Of a DNA stretch of 64,000 bases, positions 25,858 through 34,911 are shown piece after piece (position 1 is the stretch's first letter; every line of letters begins with the position of its first letter). This stretch comes from Pseudomonas laurylsulfativorans (GTDB lineage Bacteria > Pseudomonadota > Gammaproteobacteria > Pseudomonadales > Pseudomonadaceae): positions 744,001-808,000 of the forward strand of contig NZ_MUJK01000002.1 in assembly GCF_002906155.1 (NCBI RefSeq). Direction: 5' to 3'. The notes below the pieces were generated by a model that worked only from the letters and a program-made list of their open reading frames with translations, searched no databases and had not been told where the DNA came from. The translations under genes and the position numbers were made by a program.

Positions 25858-26721
25858 ATGTTTGTCCTTTCGAAAAAGTCCGCGCTCGCGACGGCGTCCA
25901 CGAGCCTGTTCGTTCTGCTGTGGAGCAGCGGGGCGATTTTCTCCAAATGGGGGTTGGCCCACGCGTCGCCCTTTGCCTTCCTGATGTTTCGTTTCGTCAT
26001 CGCGCTTTGCGGTCTGGTGTTGCTGGTGCCGTTGCTCAAGCTGAAGCTGCCCAAGGGCGGCAAGCCGATGCTGTATGCGATGGGCACCGGCGTGGTGTTG
26101 TTGGGGGCCTACCAGATTTTCTATCTGCTGGCCCTCGACCTTAAAGTCACGCCCGGGGTGATGGCGACCATCATGGGCGTGCAGCCGATCCTCACCGTGG
26201 TGCTGATGGAGCGCCAGCGTTCCTGGAGCCGCCTGTTCGGACTGGCCCTGGGCCTGACCGGGTTGATCATGGTGGTCTATCAGGGCATCGGCCTGGCCGG
26301 GATGTCGCTGGCCGGGATGCTGTTCGGCTTGCTGGCGCTGGCGAGCATGACGTTCGGTTCGATCATGCAGAAACGCATCACGGAAAATCCCCTCGGCACC
26401 TTGCCGGTGCAGTATCTGGCCGGACTGCTGTTGTGCGGGATTTTCGTACCCTTCCAGCCATTTCACTACGAGCACGGCAGCGGCTTCATCCTGCCGGTGC
26501 TGTGGATGGGGCTGGTGGTGTCGGTGCTGGCGACGCTGTTGCTGTACCGCTTGATCGCCCGGGGCAATCTGGTGAATGTCACCAGTCTGTTTTACCTGGT
26601 GCCGGCGGTTACGGCAGTGATGGACTATCTGATCTTCGGCAATCGCCTGGCGTTGTTGAGCCTGTTCGGCATGCTGTTGATCATCGTCGGTCTGGCATTC
26701 GTCTTCCGTAAACCTGCGTAA
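25858..26721 (+). CDS. EamA-family DMT transporter
   Basis: A 287-residue inner-membrane carrier with ten predicted helices in two EamA repeats. The first repeat contains VLLWSSGAIFSKWGLAHASP and PGVMATIMGVQPILTVVLME. The second ends VTSLFYLVPAVTAVMDYLIF with the conserved Pro. Members export metabolites or amino acids; the substrate is unknown. The ATG at 25858 has AGGTGG 7 bases upstream. A long leader with a small ORF precedes it, and an intrinsic terminator follows within 10 bp. Confidence 0.88.
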   Translation: MFVLSKKSALATASTSLFVLLWSSGAIFSKWGLAHASPFAFLMFRFVIALCGLVLLVPLLKLKLPKGGKPMLYAMGTGVVLLGAYQIFYLLALDLKVTPGVMATIMGVQPILTVVLMERQRSWSRLFGLALGLTGLIMVVYQGIGLAGMSLAGMLFGLLALASMTFGSIMQKRITENPLGTLPVQYLAGLLLCGIFVPFQPFHYEHGSGFILPVLWMGLVVSVLATLLLYRLIARGNLVNVTSLFYLVPAVTAVMDYLIFGNRLALLSLFGMLLIIVGLAFVFRKPA

Positions 26722-26730
26722 ACCCGAGAA

Positions 26731-26757
26731 GGCCTGGAGCAATGCTCCGGGCCTTTT
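26731..26757 (+). terminator. Intrinsic terminator after the EamA gene
   Basis: GGCCTGGAGC-AAT-GCTCCGGGCC followed by TTTTT. It abuts the stop codon of the convergent LysR gene, so it may serve both directions. Confidence 0.9.
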
Positions 26758-27714
26758 TCATTTGGCCAGTGCGTGTTCGGCCCGCACCGAATTCATGAAC
26801 GCCTGCATCGCCGACGACTGAATGCGATGTCGCCGGGTAATAAGCCCATAGGGTGGTAGCCGTGCCTCGAACTTGATCGGCAGCACCGCGAGCAAATCCC
26901 GACCCGGATAATCCTCGACCACCGACAGCGGCGTGACGCCGAGCATGTCGGTCTGCTGGATCAGCGACAGCAAGGTCATGATCGACGTGGTTTCGACGAT
27001 GCTGCTCGGGATATCGACCCGCGCGTTGTGGAACACCTGGTTGATGATCGCGCGCATCGGGCTGGGCTGTTGTTGCAGTACCCAGGTCATGTTCTGCAAC
27101 TCTGCCCAACTCAACTGCGTGGCTTTGGCCAGTGGGTTCTGTGCGCCGGAAATCACGCACAGCGCTTCCTCGCCGAGGCTGTCGAACAGCAACTCTTCGG
27201 CCCGTGCTCCGGCCGGAATCCGGCCCAGCACGATATCCAGCTGATCCTGTAAAAGCGCCTGCACCAGCACATCGCTGGTATCGACCTGAATGCTCATGGA
27301 CAAGCGCGGATGGCTTTGTTTCAAGGTGGCGATGGTGCGCGTCAGCAGCCCCGAAGCCAGTGCCGGAATGGCGCCGACCGCAACCCTTCCGAGGTTGCCG
27401 GATTGGAGCGCGACCAGTTCTTCGCGCATGCCACTGAGTTCGGCGAACACCATGCGCGCGTAGTAAATGACCGTTTCCCCGAACGGCGTGGAGCGCATGC
27501 CCCGGGGCAGACGTTCGAACAGTTCGACGCCCAACAGGTCTTCGGCTTCATGGAGCATTTTGGTCGCGGCAGGCTGGGTCATGCCGATGTGGTCGGCGGC
27601 GCGGCGCAGCGAGCCGAACTCCTGCAATGCCAACATCAGCCGCAGTTGGCGCAGGCGCAGTCGACTGTGGATCACGTTAGCTTCTGGAATTCGAACATCA
27701 GGAGTTCGGGTCAT
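26758..27714 (-). CDS. LysR-family regulator (GbpR/CbbR-like), candidate regulator of the 27-40 kb catabolic region
   Basis: A 318-residue LysR protein with a complete helix-turn-helix (MLALQEFGSLRRAADHIGMT, then QPAATKMLHEAEDLLGVELF) and an effector domain (GRVAVGAIPALASGLL). The frame extends to 27756, but the ATG at 27714 (MTRTPDVRIPEANV) fits the family better. It lies 69 bp downstream of tctA on the same strand, so it is probably transcribed with tctCBA. The nearby transcription units carry a shared T-N11-A box suited to a LysR protein, and it is the closest LysR gene to them. Confidence 0.9.
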   Translation of the reverse strand: MTRTPDVRIPEANVIHSRLRLRQLRLMLALQEFGSLRRAADHIGMTQPAATKMLHEAEDLLGVELFERLPRGMRSTPFGETVIYYARMVFAELSGMREELVALQSGNLGRVAVGAIPALASGLLTRTIATLKQSHPRLSMSIQVDTSDVLVQALLQDQLDIVLGRIPAGARAEELLFDSLGEEALCVISGAQNPLAKATQLSWAELQNMTWVLQQQPSPMRAIINQVFHNARVDIPSSIVETTSIMTLLSLIQQTDMLGVTPLSVVEDYPGRDLLAVLPIKFEARLPPYGLITRRHRIQSSAMQAFMNSVRAEHALAK

Positions 27715-27783
27715 GGGCTCGACTCGCAAGAAAGACTGCGGCAAGCCTGACAACAAATGTCAGGCGTTGCCAGCATTGCTGTG

Positions 27784-29313
27784 TCACAGCACCGATTTTG
27801 GTTTGGCGACGTGGGATTTGCGCAGGCCGATCAGGGTTTGTAGCGCTTTGGAAATCAACGGCCAGAACAGCATCAGCAGCGCCGCCGTGGTCAGGCTGCC
27901 CACCAACGGGTTGGACCAGAAGATCCCCAGGTGCCCGTCGGAGAACAGCATGGACTGGCGGAAGGCATCTTCTGCCTTGTCACCCAGCACCGCCGCCAAC
28001 ACCAGCGGCGCAATCGGGTAGCCGAGTTTCTTGAACAGATAACCCAACGCACCGAAGCCCAGCATCAGCACCACGTCGAAGAACGAGTTGTGCACTGAGT
28101 AGGCACCGATGGCGCAGACCATGATGATGATTGGCGCGATGATCGAGAACGGGATGCGCAGGATCGAGGCAAACAGCGGCACAGTGGCCAGCACCACGAT
28201 CAGGCTGACCACGTTACCCAGGTACATGCTGGCGATCAGGCCCCAGACAAAATCGTGTTGCTCGACGAACAGCGTCGGCCCCGGGTGCAGGCCCCAGATC
28301 ATCAAGCCGCCGAGCATCACCGCAGCGGTCGCCGAACCGGGAATACCCAGGGTCAGCATCGGCAGCAGGGCACTGGTGCCGGCCGCGTGGTCGGCAGTCT
28401 CTGGTGCGATCACGCCTTCGATTTCACCCTTGCCGAAGTTGTCGCGATTTTTCGAGAAACGTCGCGCCAGGCTGTAGCTCATGAACGAGGCGGCTGTCGG
28501 GCCGCCAGGCGTAATACCCATCCAGCAACCGACCAGAGTGCTGCGCACAATCGTCCACCAGTAGCGCGGCAATTTGGCCCACGTGCGCAAAATCACCATC
28601 GGCGTGATCCGCGCATGCTCGCCACGGAATACCAAACCTTCTTCGACGGTGCAGAGAATTTCACCGATGCCAAACAGGCCGATCACCGCCACTTCGAAGC
28701 TGATACCGGTCATCAGGATCGGCTGGTCGAAAGTCAGACGCAGGTTGCCGGACACGGTGTCCATGCCGACGGCGGCCATGGCGAAACCGATCATCATCGC
28801 CACCACGGTTTTCAGTGGTGGGTTCTTGCTCATGCCAATGAAAGTGCAGAACGCCAACAGGTACACCGCGAAGAACTCCGGTGAACTGAAGGACATGGCG
28901 AACTCGGCAATCCGGGTCGACAGAAACGTCAGCAGCAACACACCGCACAAGGCGCCGATCAGCGCTGAGCTGAAGGCGGCAGTCAGGGCTTCGGCGGCGC
29001 GGCCTTCGCGGGCCATCGGGTAACCGTCGAAGGTGGTTGCCACCGATGAGGGTTCACCGGGGATGTTGAACAGAATCGAGGTGATCGAGCCGCCGAACAG
29101 CGCGCCCCAATACATGCATGACAACAGGATGATCGCCGACACCGGCGACATGGTGAACGTCAGCGGCAGCAGCAACGCCACCCCATTGGGGGCACCGAGA
29201 CCGGGCAATACGCCGACCAGAATGCCCAGCAGCACGCCGATCACCATCAGGCCGATATGGCCCGGCGTGAGGATCAGGTTCATGCCTTGCAGCAGGGAAT
29301 CGAACTCGCTCAT
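27784..29313 (-). CDS. Tripartite tricarboxylate transporter, large permease TctA
   Basis: A 509-residue inner-membrane protein with about 12 helices. GVLVGVLPGLGAPNGVALLL and GITPGGPTAASFMSYSLA are the duplicated glycine/proline motifs of the TctA family, and LPMLTLGIPGSATAAVMLGG is another conserved block. The ATG at 29313 overlaps the tctB stop by four bases; the longer frame to 29442 lies inside tctB. With TctB and TctC it forms a secondary uptake system for carboxylates, energised by an ion gradient. Confidence 0.93.
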   Translation of the reverse strand: MSEFDSLLQGMNLILTPGHIGLMVIGVLLGILVGVLPGLGAPNGVALLLPLTFTMSPVSAIILLSCMYWGALFGGSITSILFNIPGEPSSVATTFDGYPMAREGRAAEALTAAFSSALIGALCGVLLLTFLSTRIAEFAMSFSSPEFFAVYLLAFCTFIGMSKNPPLKTVVAMMIGFAMAAVGMDTVSGNLRLTFDQPILMTGISFEVAVIGLFGIGEILCTVEEGLVFRGEHARITPMVILRTWAKLPRYWWTIVRSTLVGCWMGITPGGPTAASFMSYSLARRFSKNRDNFGKGEIEGVIAPETADHAAGTSALLPMLTLGIPGSATAAVMLGGLMIWGLHPGPTLFVEQHDFVWGLIASMYLGNVVSLIVVLATVPLFASILRIPFSIIAPIIIMVCAIGAYSVHNSFFDVVLMLGFGALGYLFKKLGYPIAPLVLAAVLGDKAEDAFRQSMLFSDGHLGIFWSNPLVGSLTTAALLMLFWPLISKALQTLIGLRKSHVAKPKSVL

Positions 29314-29843
29314 TTGAAATTTCTCCCGGCCAGGGCAATCCAGTCGCCCATCGGGCCGGCATCCAGCGGCACTTTGAACCACAGCGCGAAAATCAGGTAA
29401 CTGGCCAGCACCGCGCCAAGGGACACGCTGCCGATCATCCATTTGCCGTAAGGCTTGGCGCGGACCTTGTCACGCCACATGAACCAGGCGATGAACGCCG
29501 CCGAAGCGATGTAAATGCCGGTAAACGGCATGGCGCCGACGAACAGCGCAATCGGCACGAACACCGACATCACTTGTTTGAAAGCACTGCGACTGACGAA
29601 GGCGACGCTCAATACTTTCCAGCGCACCAGGGTCAGCACGCCGTTGGCGATGCTCGCGGCGCTCAGCATCAGGCCGATGTAAAAGGGGAAGTAACCCGGC
29701 TCGGGGCCGGCGTCCCCCCAGCCGATGCCTTGTTCGACACTGCCGAACATCACCACGGCGCCGATCAGGGTGGTGAACAACGCCAGGCCGAGTTCGACCC
29801 AACGGGTGCCGACCAGAGTCGGTGAATCCGAAGAATGGGACAT
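29310..29843 (-). CDS. Tripartite tricarboxylate transporter, small permease TctB
   Basis: A 177-residue protein with four membrane helices (for example ELGLALFTTLIGAVVMFGSV and GVLTLVRW). PEPGYFPFYIGLMLSAASIA is the typical TctB motif. The ATG at 29843 is used; the frame runs to 29894 without family similarity. Its stop overlaps the tctA start, and the tctC stop lies 52 bp upstream, giving the usual C-B-A order. Confidence 0.9.
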   Translation of the reverse strand: MSHSSDSPTLVGTRWVELGLALFTTLIGAVVMFGSVEQGIGWGDAGPEPGYFPFYIGLMLSAASIANGVLTLVRWKVLSVAFVSRSAFKQVMSVFVPIALFVGAMPFTGIYIASAAFIAWFMWRDKVRAKPYGKWMIGSVSLGAVLASYLIFALWFKVPLDAGPMGDWIALAGRNFK

Positions 29844-29895
29844 GAAAACACCTCCAGCAGATGACGACCGCCCGCAGGCGAGCGGCCGCGACAAC

Positions 29896-30909
29896 TCAGT
29901 TTTTCAACCAGCCGGCTTCTTTGAATACCGGGGTGACGCGGGCGGTGTCTTTTTCGATGTAGGCGGTCAGCGGCTCGCCTTCGAGGAAGGTCGGCACTAG
30001 CGCGTTCTGCTTCACGTAGGCCTTGAACTCATCGGTCTGGGTGACTTTGCGCATCAGCTCGACATAAAACGCCCGCTGTTCGGCGCTGATGTCTCCGGGC
30101 ATGAATACGGTGCGCGGGAAGCGGTACTGATCGATGCCAAGACCTTGTTCGTGGCAGGTCGGAACATCGGCCCAGGATTTATCGCCGGCGACTTTTTCAG
30201 TGTAGGCCATGCGTTCTTTACTGAAGACGCAGAGCGGCTCGACCTGATCGCCACGCCATTGGCTGATGCTTTCGCTGGGGTTGTTGACGTTGGCGGCGAT
30301 GTGCTTGCCGGCCAGTTGGGTCGCGGCTTCGCTGCCGCTTTTGAACGGGATGTACACCAGTTTGCTGTTGGTGGTCTGGTTCAGCAGCAGGGTCAGGGTC
30401 TGGTCGACGTCCTTGGACTGGCTGCCGCCCATGCGCAGGTTCGACGGATCGGCCTTGACCGCTTCGTAGAAGCCTTTGGCGTCCTTCCACGGGGCGTCTT
30501 TGTAGCTCCAGAGAATGAAGTCATCCTCGGCCACGGCGGCAATCGGTGTCAGCTCCTGCCATTGGTAGCCGAGCTTGGACACCAGGGGCAACAGGTAAAT
30601 GTTGTTGGTGGCGATGACCAGTTTCTCGGCATCGCCCTTGTTCATCTTCATGTCGAGAAAGGCTTCGGCGCCGTTGCCGCCGCCCTTGTTGAGGACGATG
30701 GTGTTGACGTCGAGCAGCTTGTGGGTGGTGATGATCGACTGGATCAGGCGACCGAGCTGGTCAGTGCCGCCACCGGGGCCACCGGCCACGACGATTTCGA
30801 CGTTCTTGTCCGGTTGCCAGGCGTAGGCGAGAGCGGGGAGGGCGCTGGCGGCGATCAGGGTGCAGCCGAGAAACAGACGGGATGTGCGGCGGACGAATGC
30901 ATTTCGCAT
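29896..30909 (-). CDS. Tripartite tricarboxylate transporter, periplasmic binding protein TctC
   Basis: A 337-residue exported solute-binding protein. The signal peptide is cleaved after ...LPALAYA. IVVAGGPGGGTDQLGRLIQS is the Bug/TctC family glycine loop that holds a carboxylate, and LRMGGSQSKDVDQTLTLLLN is the second domain motif. It is the first gene of tctCBA. A 15-bp box shared with two other operons lies 124 bp upstream of its start. The substrate is likely an organic or sugar acid. Confidence 0.92.
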   Translation of the reverse strand: MRNAFVRRTSRLFLGCTLIAASALPALAYAWQPDKNVEIVVAGGPGGGTDQLGRLIQSIITTHKLLDVNTIVLNKGGGNGAEAFLDMKMNKGDAEKLVIATNNIYLLPLVSKLGYQWQELTPIAAVAEDDFILWSYKDAPWKDAKGFYEAVKADPSNLRMGGSQSKDVDQTLTLLLNQTTNSKLVYIPFKSGSEAATQLAGKHIAANVNNPSESISQWRGDQVEPLCVFSKERMAYTEKVAGDKSWADVPTCHEQGLGIDQYRFPRTVFMPGDISAEQRAFYVELMRKVTQTDEFKAYVKQNALVPTFLEGEPLTAYIEKDTARVTPVFKEAGWLKN

Positions 30910-31032
30910 GATGGAAGAGCCTCGTTTTTGTAGTTGTTATGAGTGACTTGTCTGCGCTGTGAAGCCGCAAGCCTGGCCTGAGTGTGGGAAGGTGTCGCCG
31001 CCGCGTCTAGTCAAAACAATACATACACCGAT

Positions 31033-31047
31033 AGCCTGGGGTTATAG
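31033..31047. promoter_or_regulatory. Candidate LysR operator upstream of tctC
   Basis: ATAGCCTGGGGTTAT; on the other strand ATAACC-CCA-GGCTAT, with T-N11-A spacing. It differs from the box at 31209 at one of 15 positions, and both are followed by CG in the same orientation. Confidence 0.6.
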
Positions 31048-31071
31048 CTCGGCAAACGAAGCAGGACTTCT

Positions 31072-31173
31072 GTAGGAGCGAGCCTTGCTCGCGATGGACT
31101 CAAGGGCGCTGGGTTCATTCAGGAAACACGCGTTTGCGTTGAGGATCATCGCGAGCAAAGCTCGCTCCTACAG
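31072..31173. repeat. REP doublet, GCGAGC family
   Basis: CTGTAGGAGCGAGCCTTGCTCGCGAT and its inverse with an AAG insertion are separated by about 50 bp. It lies between the two LysR boxes. Confidence 0.85.
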
Positions 31174-31208
31174 TAAAGAATGAAAGGTCGTTGAAAGCCG
31201 GGCATGAC

Positions 31209-31223
31209 ATAACCCGAGGCTAT
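31209..31223. promoter_or_regulatory. Candidate LysR operator upstream of the MFS-lactonase-pdxA unit
   Basis: ATAACC-CGA-GGCTAT with T-N11-A spacing, 227 bp before the MFS start. Half-sites GGTTAT (31250) and CGATAG (31267) downstream could be the activation subsite. Confidence 0.6.
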
Positions 31224-31314
31224 CGCCTGATTTCAAGTTTTGATTAGACGGTTATAAGAGCGCCTTCGATAGTGCTCACACATTCCGTGACAAACACGGC
31301 ACAACGGTTGAACT

Positions 31315-31406
31315 CTGTAGGAGCCGGCTTGCTGGCGATAGCGGTGTGTCAGGCGCCATCAATGTTGATTGATGCGCCGTAATCGCCAGCAAGTCGGCTC
31401 CTACAG
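31315..31406. repeat. REP doublet, GCCGGC/GCTGGC variant
   Basis: CTGTAGGAGCCGGCTTGCTGGCGAT and an inverse copy ending CGGCTCCTACAG, 35-45 bp before the MFS gene. Confidence 0.8.
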
Positions 31407-31450
31407 ATCACCGTCCGCACCCCACAAAAATAATAAACGAGGTATGCACC

Positions 31451-32791
31451 ATGGCTCGTCCCAGTGCTTCCCTGCATCTGCCTGGCGCAGGTGGTCAGTC
31501 AATAGCAGCGGCGACACCGCTGGCCGGCACTTGCAAGGCCAGCAGCGTGCGTTGGCGGATCTTCGCGATCATCTTCGCGTTGACCATGGTCAACCTGATC
31601 GACCGGGTGTCGCTGTCCATCGCGATGCCGACCATTGCTCATGAATTTTCCCTGTCACCTAGCCTGCAAGGGCTGATCCTCAGCAGCTTCTTCTGGGCAT
31701 ACGCGCTGTTGCAGATTCCTGGCGGCTGGTTGATCGATCGCTTCGGCCCGCATCGGGTCATCAGCTGGTCCACCGGCTTGTGGGGGACGTTTCAGGTGCT
31801 GGCGGCGTTTGCCACCGGTGGCTTGTCCTTGTTGTTTGCCCGGGTTGCACTGGGCGCTGCCGAAGCCCCGCTGTTCCCGTCGGGCGGCAAACTGATTTCC
31901 CTGTGGCTCGCACCGAGCGAGCGCAGTCGCGGTGCGGTATTGATGGACAGCGGCAGCCCGCTGGGCGTGGCCCTTGGCGGGTTGATCATTGCCTACCTGA
32001 TTGCCTCGCTGGACTCCTGGCGCCTGGCGTTCGTGATTGCCGGTATCGCTACCCTGGTACTGGCCTGGCTGGCGCGGCGTTATCTGCGCGATGACCCGGC
32101 CAGCCATCCGCAGGTCAATGAAGCGGAGCTGGAAAAGATCAACGTCGGCCGCGCCACACCGGCCGCCGAAGCCGCGCGGATGCCGGTCAAGGGCTTGGGC
32201 ATTGCGGCCCGTTCCCTGAGCGGTTTGCTGATCGGCCGGGCCAGTTGGGCCATGGTGTATTTCGGTTTGCTGACCTGGGGGCCGAGCTACCTGGCCCAGG
32301 CCCGCGGCTTCGATATCAAGGGCATCGGCGCTGCGACTTTCGTGATTTTCATCTGCGGTGCGCTCGGCTCGTTGACCGGTGGGTTCCTCTGCGATGGTTT
32401 GATTCGCAAGGGCGTCAGTCGCGGTGTGGCGGTCAAGAGCCTGCTGGCGTTTTCCGGTCTGGTGGCCCTCGGCGCATTCCTGTTGCTGCCGACCCTGAGC
32501 GATCCTTTTGCGGCGGTGGCGCTATTGGCCATGACCGCGTTTTTCCTGATGTGGGGCAGCCTCTACTGGAGCTTCCCGGCGCTGCTGGCAGCTCCGGCGC
32601 GGGTCGGTTTGATCGGCGGCGTGATGAACATGGCCGGCAGCACCGGGGGCATTGCGGTGCCAATTCTGGTGGGCGTGATTCTGCAAGCGGCCGGCGGTTT
32701 TGCTCCGGTGCTCGGGTTCTTCGCGGTGTGCTCGGCGGTGTTTGTTCTAGCCACGTTGTTTATCAGCCTGGATGAGGTGCGTCATGACTAA
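31451..32791 (+). CDS. MFS transporter, ACS-like
   Basis: A 446-residue carrier with a 35-residue cytoplasmic N-terminus and 12 predicted helices. LTMVNLIDRVSLSIAMPTIA and GGWLIDRFGPHRVISW (motif A) place it with the anion:cation symporters that import sugar acids and carboxylates. The ATG at 31451 has ACGAGG 8 bases upstream. Its stop overlaps the next gene by 8 bp. As first gene of the lactonase-pdxA unit it probably imports their substrate. Confidence 0.87.
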   Translation: MARPSASLHLPGAGGQSIAAATPLAGTCKASSVRWRIFAIIFALTMVNLIDRVSLSIAMPTIAHEFSLSPSLQGLILSSFFWAYALLQIPGGWLIDRFGPHRVISWSTGLWGTFQVLAAFATGGLSLLFARVALGAAEAPLFPSGGKLISLWLAPSERSRGAVLMDSGSPLGVALGGLIIAYLIASLDSWRLAFVIAGIATLVLAWLARRYLRDDPASHPQVNEAELEKINVGRATPAAEAARMPVKGLGIAARSLSGLLIGRASWAMVYFGLLTWGPSYLAQARGFDIKGIGAATFVIFICGALGSLTGGFLCDGLIRKGVSRGVAVKSLLAFSGLVALGAFLLLPTLSDPFAAVALLAMTAFFLMWGSLYWSFPALLAAPARVGLIGGVMNMAGSTGGIAVPILVGVILQAAGGFAPVLGFFAVCSAVFVLATLFISLDEVRHD

Positions 32792-33740
32792 GTTGTGGGA
32801 CGGCCCGATCATCGACGCCCATCATCACTTCTGGGACCCAACGATCAACGATCACCCATGGCTCGCCCCCGAAGCCAATGTTCCGTTTCGCTACGGTGAT
32901 TACAGCGCCATCAAGCGCCGCTATTTTCCCGAGGATTACTTTGCCGATGCCGGTTCCCATAACGTCGTGCAAACGGTGTACGTCGAGACTGAATGGAACC
33001 CCCAGGACCCGATTGGCGAAACCCGTTTCATCGAGCAACTGGCCGCCCGTTACGGCGTGCCGAATGCGGTTGTGGCGCAGGCCTGGCTCGACCACCCGGA
33101 CGCCATCGATGTCCTGACCGAACAGGCGCGCTTCAAGCATGTGCGCAGCGTTCGGCACAAACCCGGCGGGCCGGCCACGCCGCAACAAGTCGGGTACATG
33201 CGCAGCTTGATGAGCGATGAGCATTGGCGTCGCAGCTATGCCGCGCTCGAAGGGCTGGGCCTGCATTTCGATTTGCAGACACCCTGGTGGAACCTGCACG
33301 AGGCCGAACGCCTGGCCCGGGACTTTCCCGGCATCACGCTGATTCTCAACCATGCCGGTTTGCCCAATGACCGCAGTGCCGAAGGCCTGGCGGGCTGGCG
33401 TCTGGCGATGGCGCGACTGGCGCAATGGCCGAACGTACGGGTGAAGATTTCCGGCCTGGGGCAGGGCGGCCAGCGCTGGCGCGCCAAGGACAACGCCTGG
33501 ATCGTGCGCGAAGTGATCGCCATGTTCGGCAGCGACAGAGCGATGTTCGCCAGCAACTTTCCGGTGGACAGCCTGTGCGGCTCGTTCGACGACATCTACA
33601 ACGGTTTCAAATCCATCGTCGCCGATTTGCCAATGGCCGATCAGGAGCGACTTTTCTATAGCAACGCGCAGCGGGTCTATCGCTGCGAGCCTTGCGCCAT
33701 TGACCGGGCACGGCCTGAACCCTTGAGGAGTGAAGCATGA
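32784..33740 (+). CDS. COG3618 amidohydrolase, probable sugar-acid lactonase
   Basis: A 318-residue TIM-barrel hydrolase of the amidohydrolase superfamily. IIDAHHHFWDPTINDHPWLA at the N-terminus supplies the HxH metal motif typical of L-fuconolactonase- and sulfomuconolactonase-like enzymes. LILNHAGLPNDRSAEG carries a later metal or substrate His, and MFASNFPVDSLCG the C-terminal Asp. It likely hydrolyses a lactone to its hydroxy acid. The ATG at 32784 lies inside the end of the MFS gene, and its stop overlaps the pdxA-like start. The substrate is not known. Confidence 0.82.
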   Translation: MTKLWDGPIIDAHHHFWDPTINDHPWLAPEANVPFRYGDYSAIKRRYFPEDYFADAGSHNVVQTVYVETEWNPQDPIGETRFIEQLAARYGVPNAVVAQAWLDHPDAIDVLTEQARFKHVRSVRHKPGGPATPQQVGYMRSLMSDEHWRRSYAALEGLGLHFDLQTPWWNLHEAERLARDFPGITLILNHAGLPNDRSAEGLAGWRLAMARLAQWPNVRVKISGLGQGGQRWRAKDNAWIVREVIAMFGSDRAMFASNFPVDSLCGSFDDIYNGFKSIVADLPMADQERLFYSNAQRVYRCEPCAIDRARPEPLRSEA

Positions 33741-34741
33741 GCAAATCCACCATCGCGATGGTCCTTGGCGACCCGGCGGGCATCGGCCCGGAACTGATCG
33801 CCCGCTTGCTCGGCGAGCCCGACGTACGCGCGCAGGCCAACGTGATCCTGATCGCCGACGAAGCGGAAATGCGTCGCGGCATGCGCATCGCCGGGATGGA
33901 GTTTCCCTATCGTCGCGTCGAGTCCCTGGAGCATCTGGCATTCGTCGATGACACGCCGTTGTTCTATGACTTTCGTGGCGACACCGTCGGTGAGTTTGCG
34001 CGCAGTGAGGCCAGCGTCATCGGCGGGCGCTATAGCCTCGACACCCTGGAAAAGGCCCTGCGCCTGACCGAAGCGGGCATCACCGATGCGGTGCTGTTCG
34101 GACCCTTGAACAAGACCTCGCTGCACATGGCCGGCATGGCGCACAGCGATGAGTTGCACTGGTTCGCCGAGCTGCTGGACTTCCACGGGCCGTTCTGCGA
34201 GTTCAACGTGCTCGACAACCTCTGGACTTCACGGGTGACCTCCCATGTGGCCCTGGCCGATGTACCCGGCCTGCTCAGCCAGCAACGGGTGGTGGAAGCG
34301 ATTCAACTGATCGACACGGCGCTCAAGCGCAATGGTCTGGAGAAACCACGAATCGGTGTGTGTGGCTTGAATCCGCACAACGGCGACAACGGCTCGTTCG
34401 GTCGCGAGGAGCTGGACATCATCGGCCCGGCCGTCCGCTCGGCACAGACGCTGGGGATCGCGGCGGACGGGCCGTATCCGGCCGACACTATTTTCCTCAA
34501 GGTCCAGGGCGATGCCAGTGCCTTCGACGCGGTAGTGACCATGTACCACGATCAAGGCCAGATCGCGATCAAGCTGATGGGTTTTTCCCGTGGCGTGACG
34601 GTGCAGGGCGGTCTGCCGATCCCGATCACCACCCCGGCCCATGGCACTGCGTTCGACATCGCGGGGCAGGGTAAGGCGAATGCCGGTGCGATCCGCCAGG
34701 CGTTCGAGATTGCGTGCCGGATGGGCACGAACAGCTACTGA
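33737..34741 (+). CDS. PdxA-family dehydrogenase (PdxA2-like)
   Basis: A 334-residue NAD-dependent dehydrogenase related to 4-hydroxythreonine-4-phosphate dehydrogenase. AMVLGDPAGIGPELIARLL is the family N-terminus, and MAHSDELHWFAELL, TMYHDQGQIAIKLMG and TTPAHGTAFDIAGQG carry the metal-binding histidines. It is unlikely to be the biosynthetic pdxA because it lies in a catabolic unit, with no ksgA, surA or apaG beside it. PdxA2 enzymes oxidise tetronate 4-phosphates, but the usual DUF1537 kinase partner is absent here. TphB-type diol oxidation is another possibility. Confidence 0.85.
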   Translation: MSKSTIAMVLGDPAGIGPELIARLLGEPDVRAQANVILIADEAEMRRGMRIAGMEFPYRRVESLEHLAFVDDTPLFYDFRGDTVGEFARSEASVIGGRYSLDTLEKALRLTEAGITDAVLFGPLNKTSLHMAGMAHSDELHWFAELLDFHGPFCEFNVLDNLWTSRVTSHVALADVPGLLSQQRVVEAIQLIDTALKRNGLEKPRIGVCGLNPHNGDNGSFGREELDIIGPAVRSAQTLGIAADGPYPADTIFLKVQGDASAFDAVVTMYHDQGQIAIKLMGFSRGVTVQGGLPIPITTPAHGTAFDIAGQGKANAGAIRQAFEIACRMGTNSY

Positions 34742-34756
34742 CACAACGCAGCACCT

Positions 34757-34847
34757 CTGTAGGAGCTGGCTTGCCAGCGATGACTGACTGACAGACACCC
34801 TTGAAGTGACTGTCAGACTGCTATCGCTGGCAAGCCAGCTCCTACAG
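34757..34847. repeat. REP doublet, GCTGGC variant
   Basis: CTGTAGGAGCTGGCTTGCCAGC and its inverse flank about 40 bp, directly downstream of the pdxA-like stop. Confidence 0.87.
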
Positions 34848-34896
34848 TTTTATGTAGTTCCCGATAACCCAATCTATCGAGTAAACACTTTTTCCT

Positions 34897-34911
34897 ATCA
34901 CCCCAGGTTAT
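34897..34911. promoter_or_regulatory. Candidate LysR operator upstream of the MFS-dehydratase unit
   Basis: ATCACC-CCA-GGTTAT, followed by CG, with T-N11-A spacing, 170 bp before the MFS start. It differs by two bases from the tctC box read in the same orientation. Confidence 0.55.

Larger units (their letters stand above)
30910..31450. other. Divergent control region of tctC and the MFS-lactonase-pdxA unit
   Basis: 541 bp without a gene. It contains two LysR-type boxes (31033-31047 and 31209-31223), further half-sites GGTTAT (31250-31255) and CGATAG (31267-31272), and two REP doublets. No ORF with a credible start was found. Confidence 0.7.

Noticed and set aside
33737..34741. Biosynthetic pdxA of vitamin B6 synthesis
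   Set aside because: It is coupled to a lactonase and an MFS carrier, and lacks the surA/ksgA/apaG neighbourhood of biosynthetic pdxA. A catabolic paralogue is more likely.
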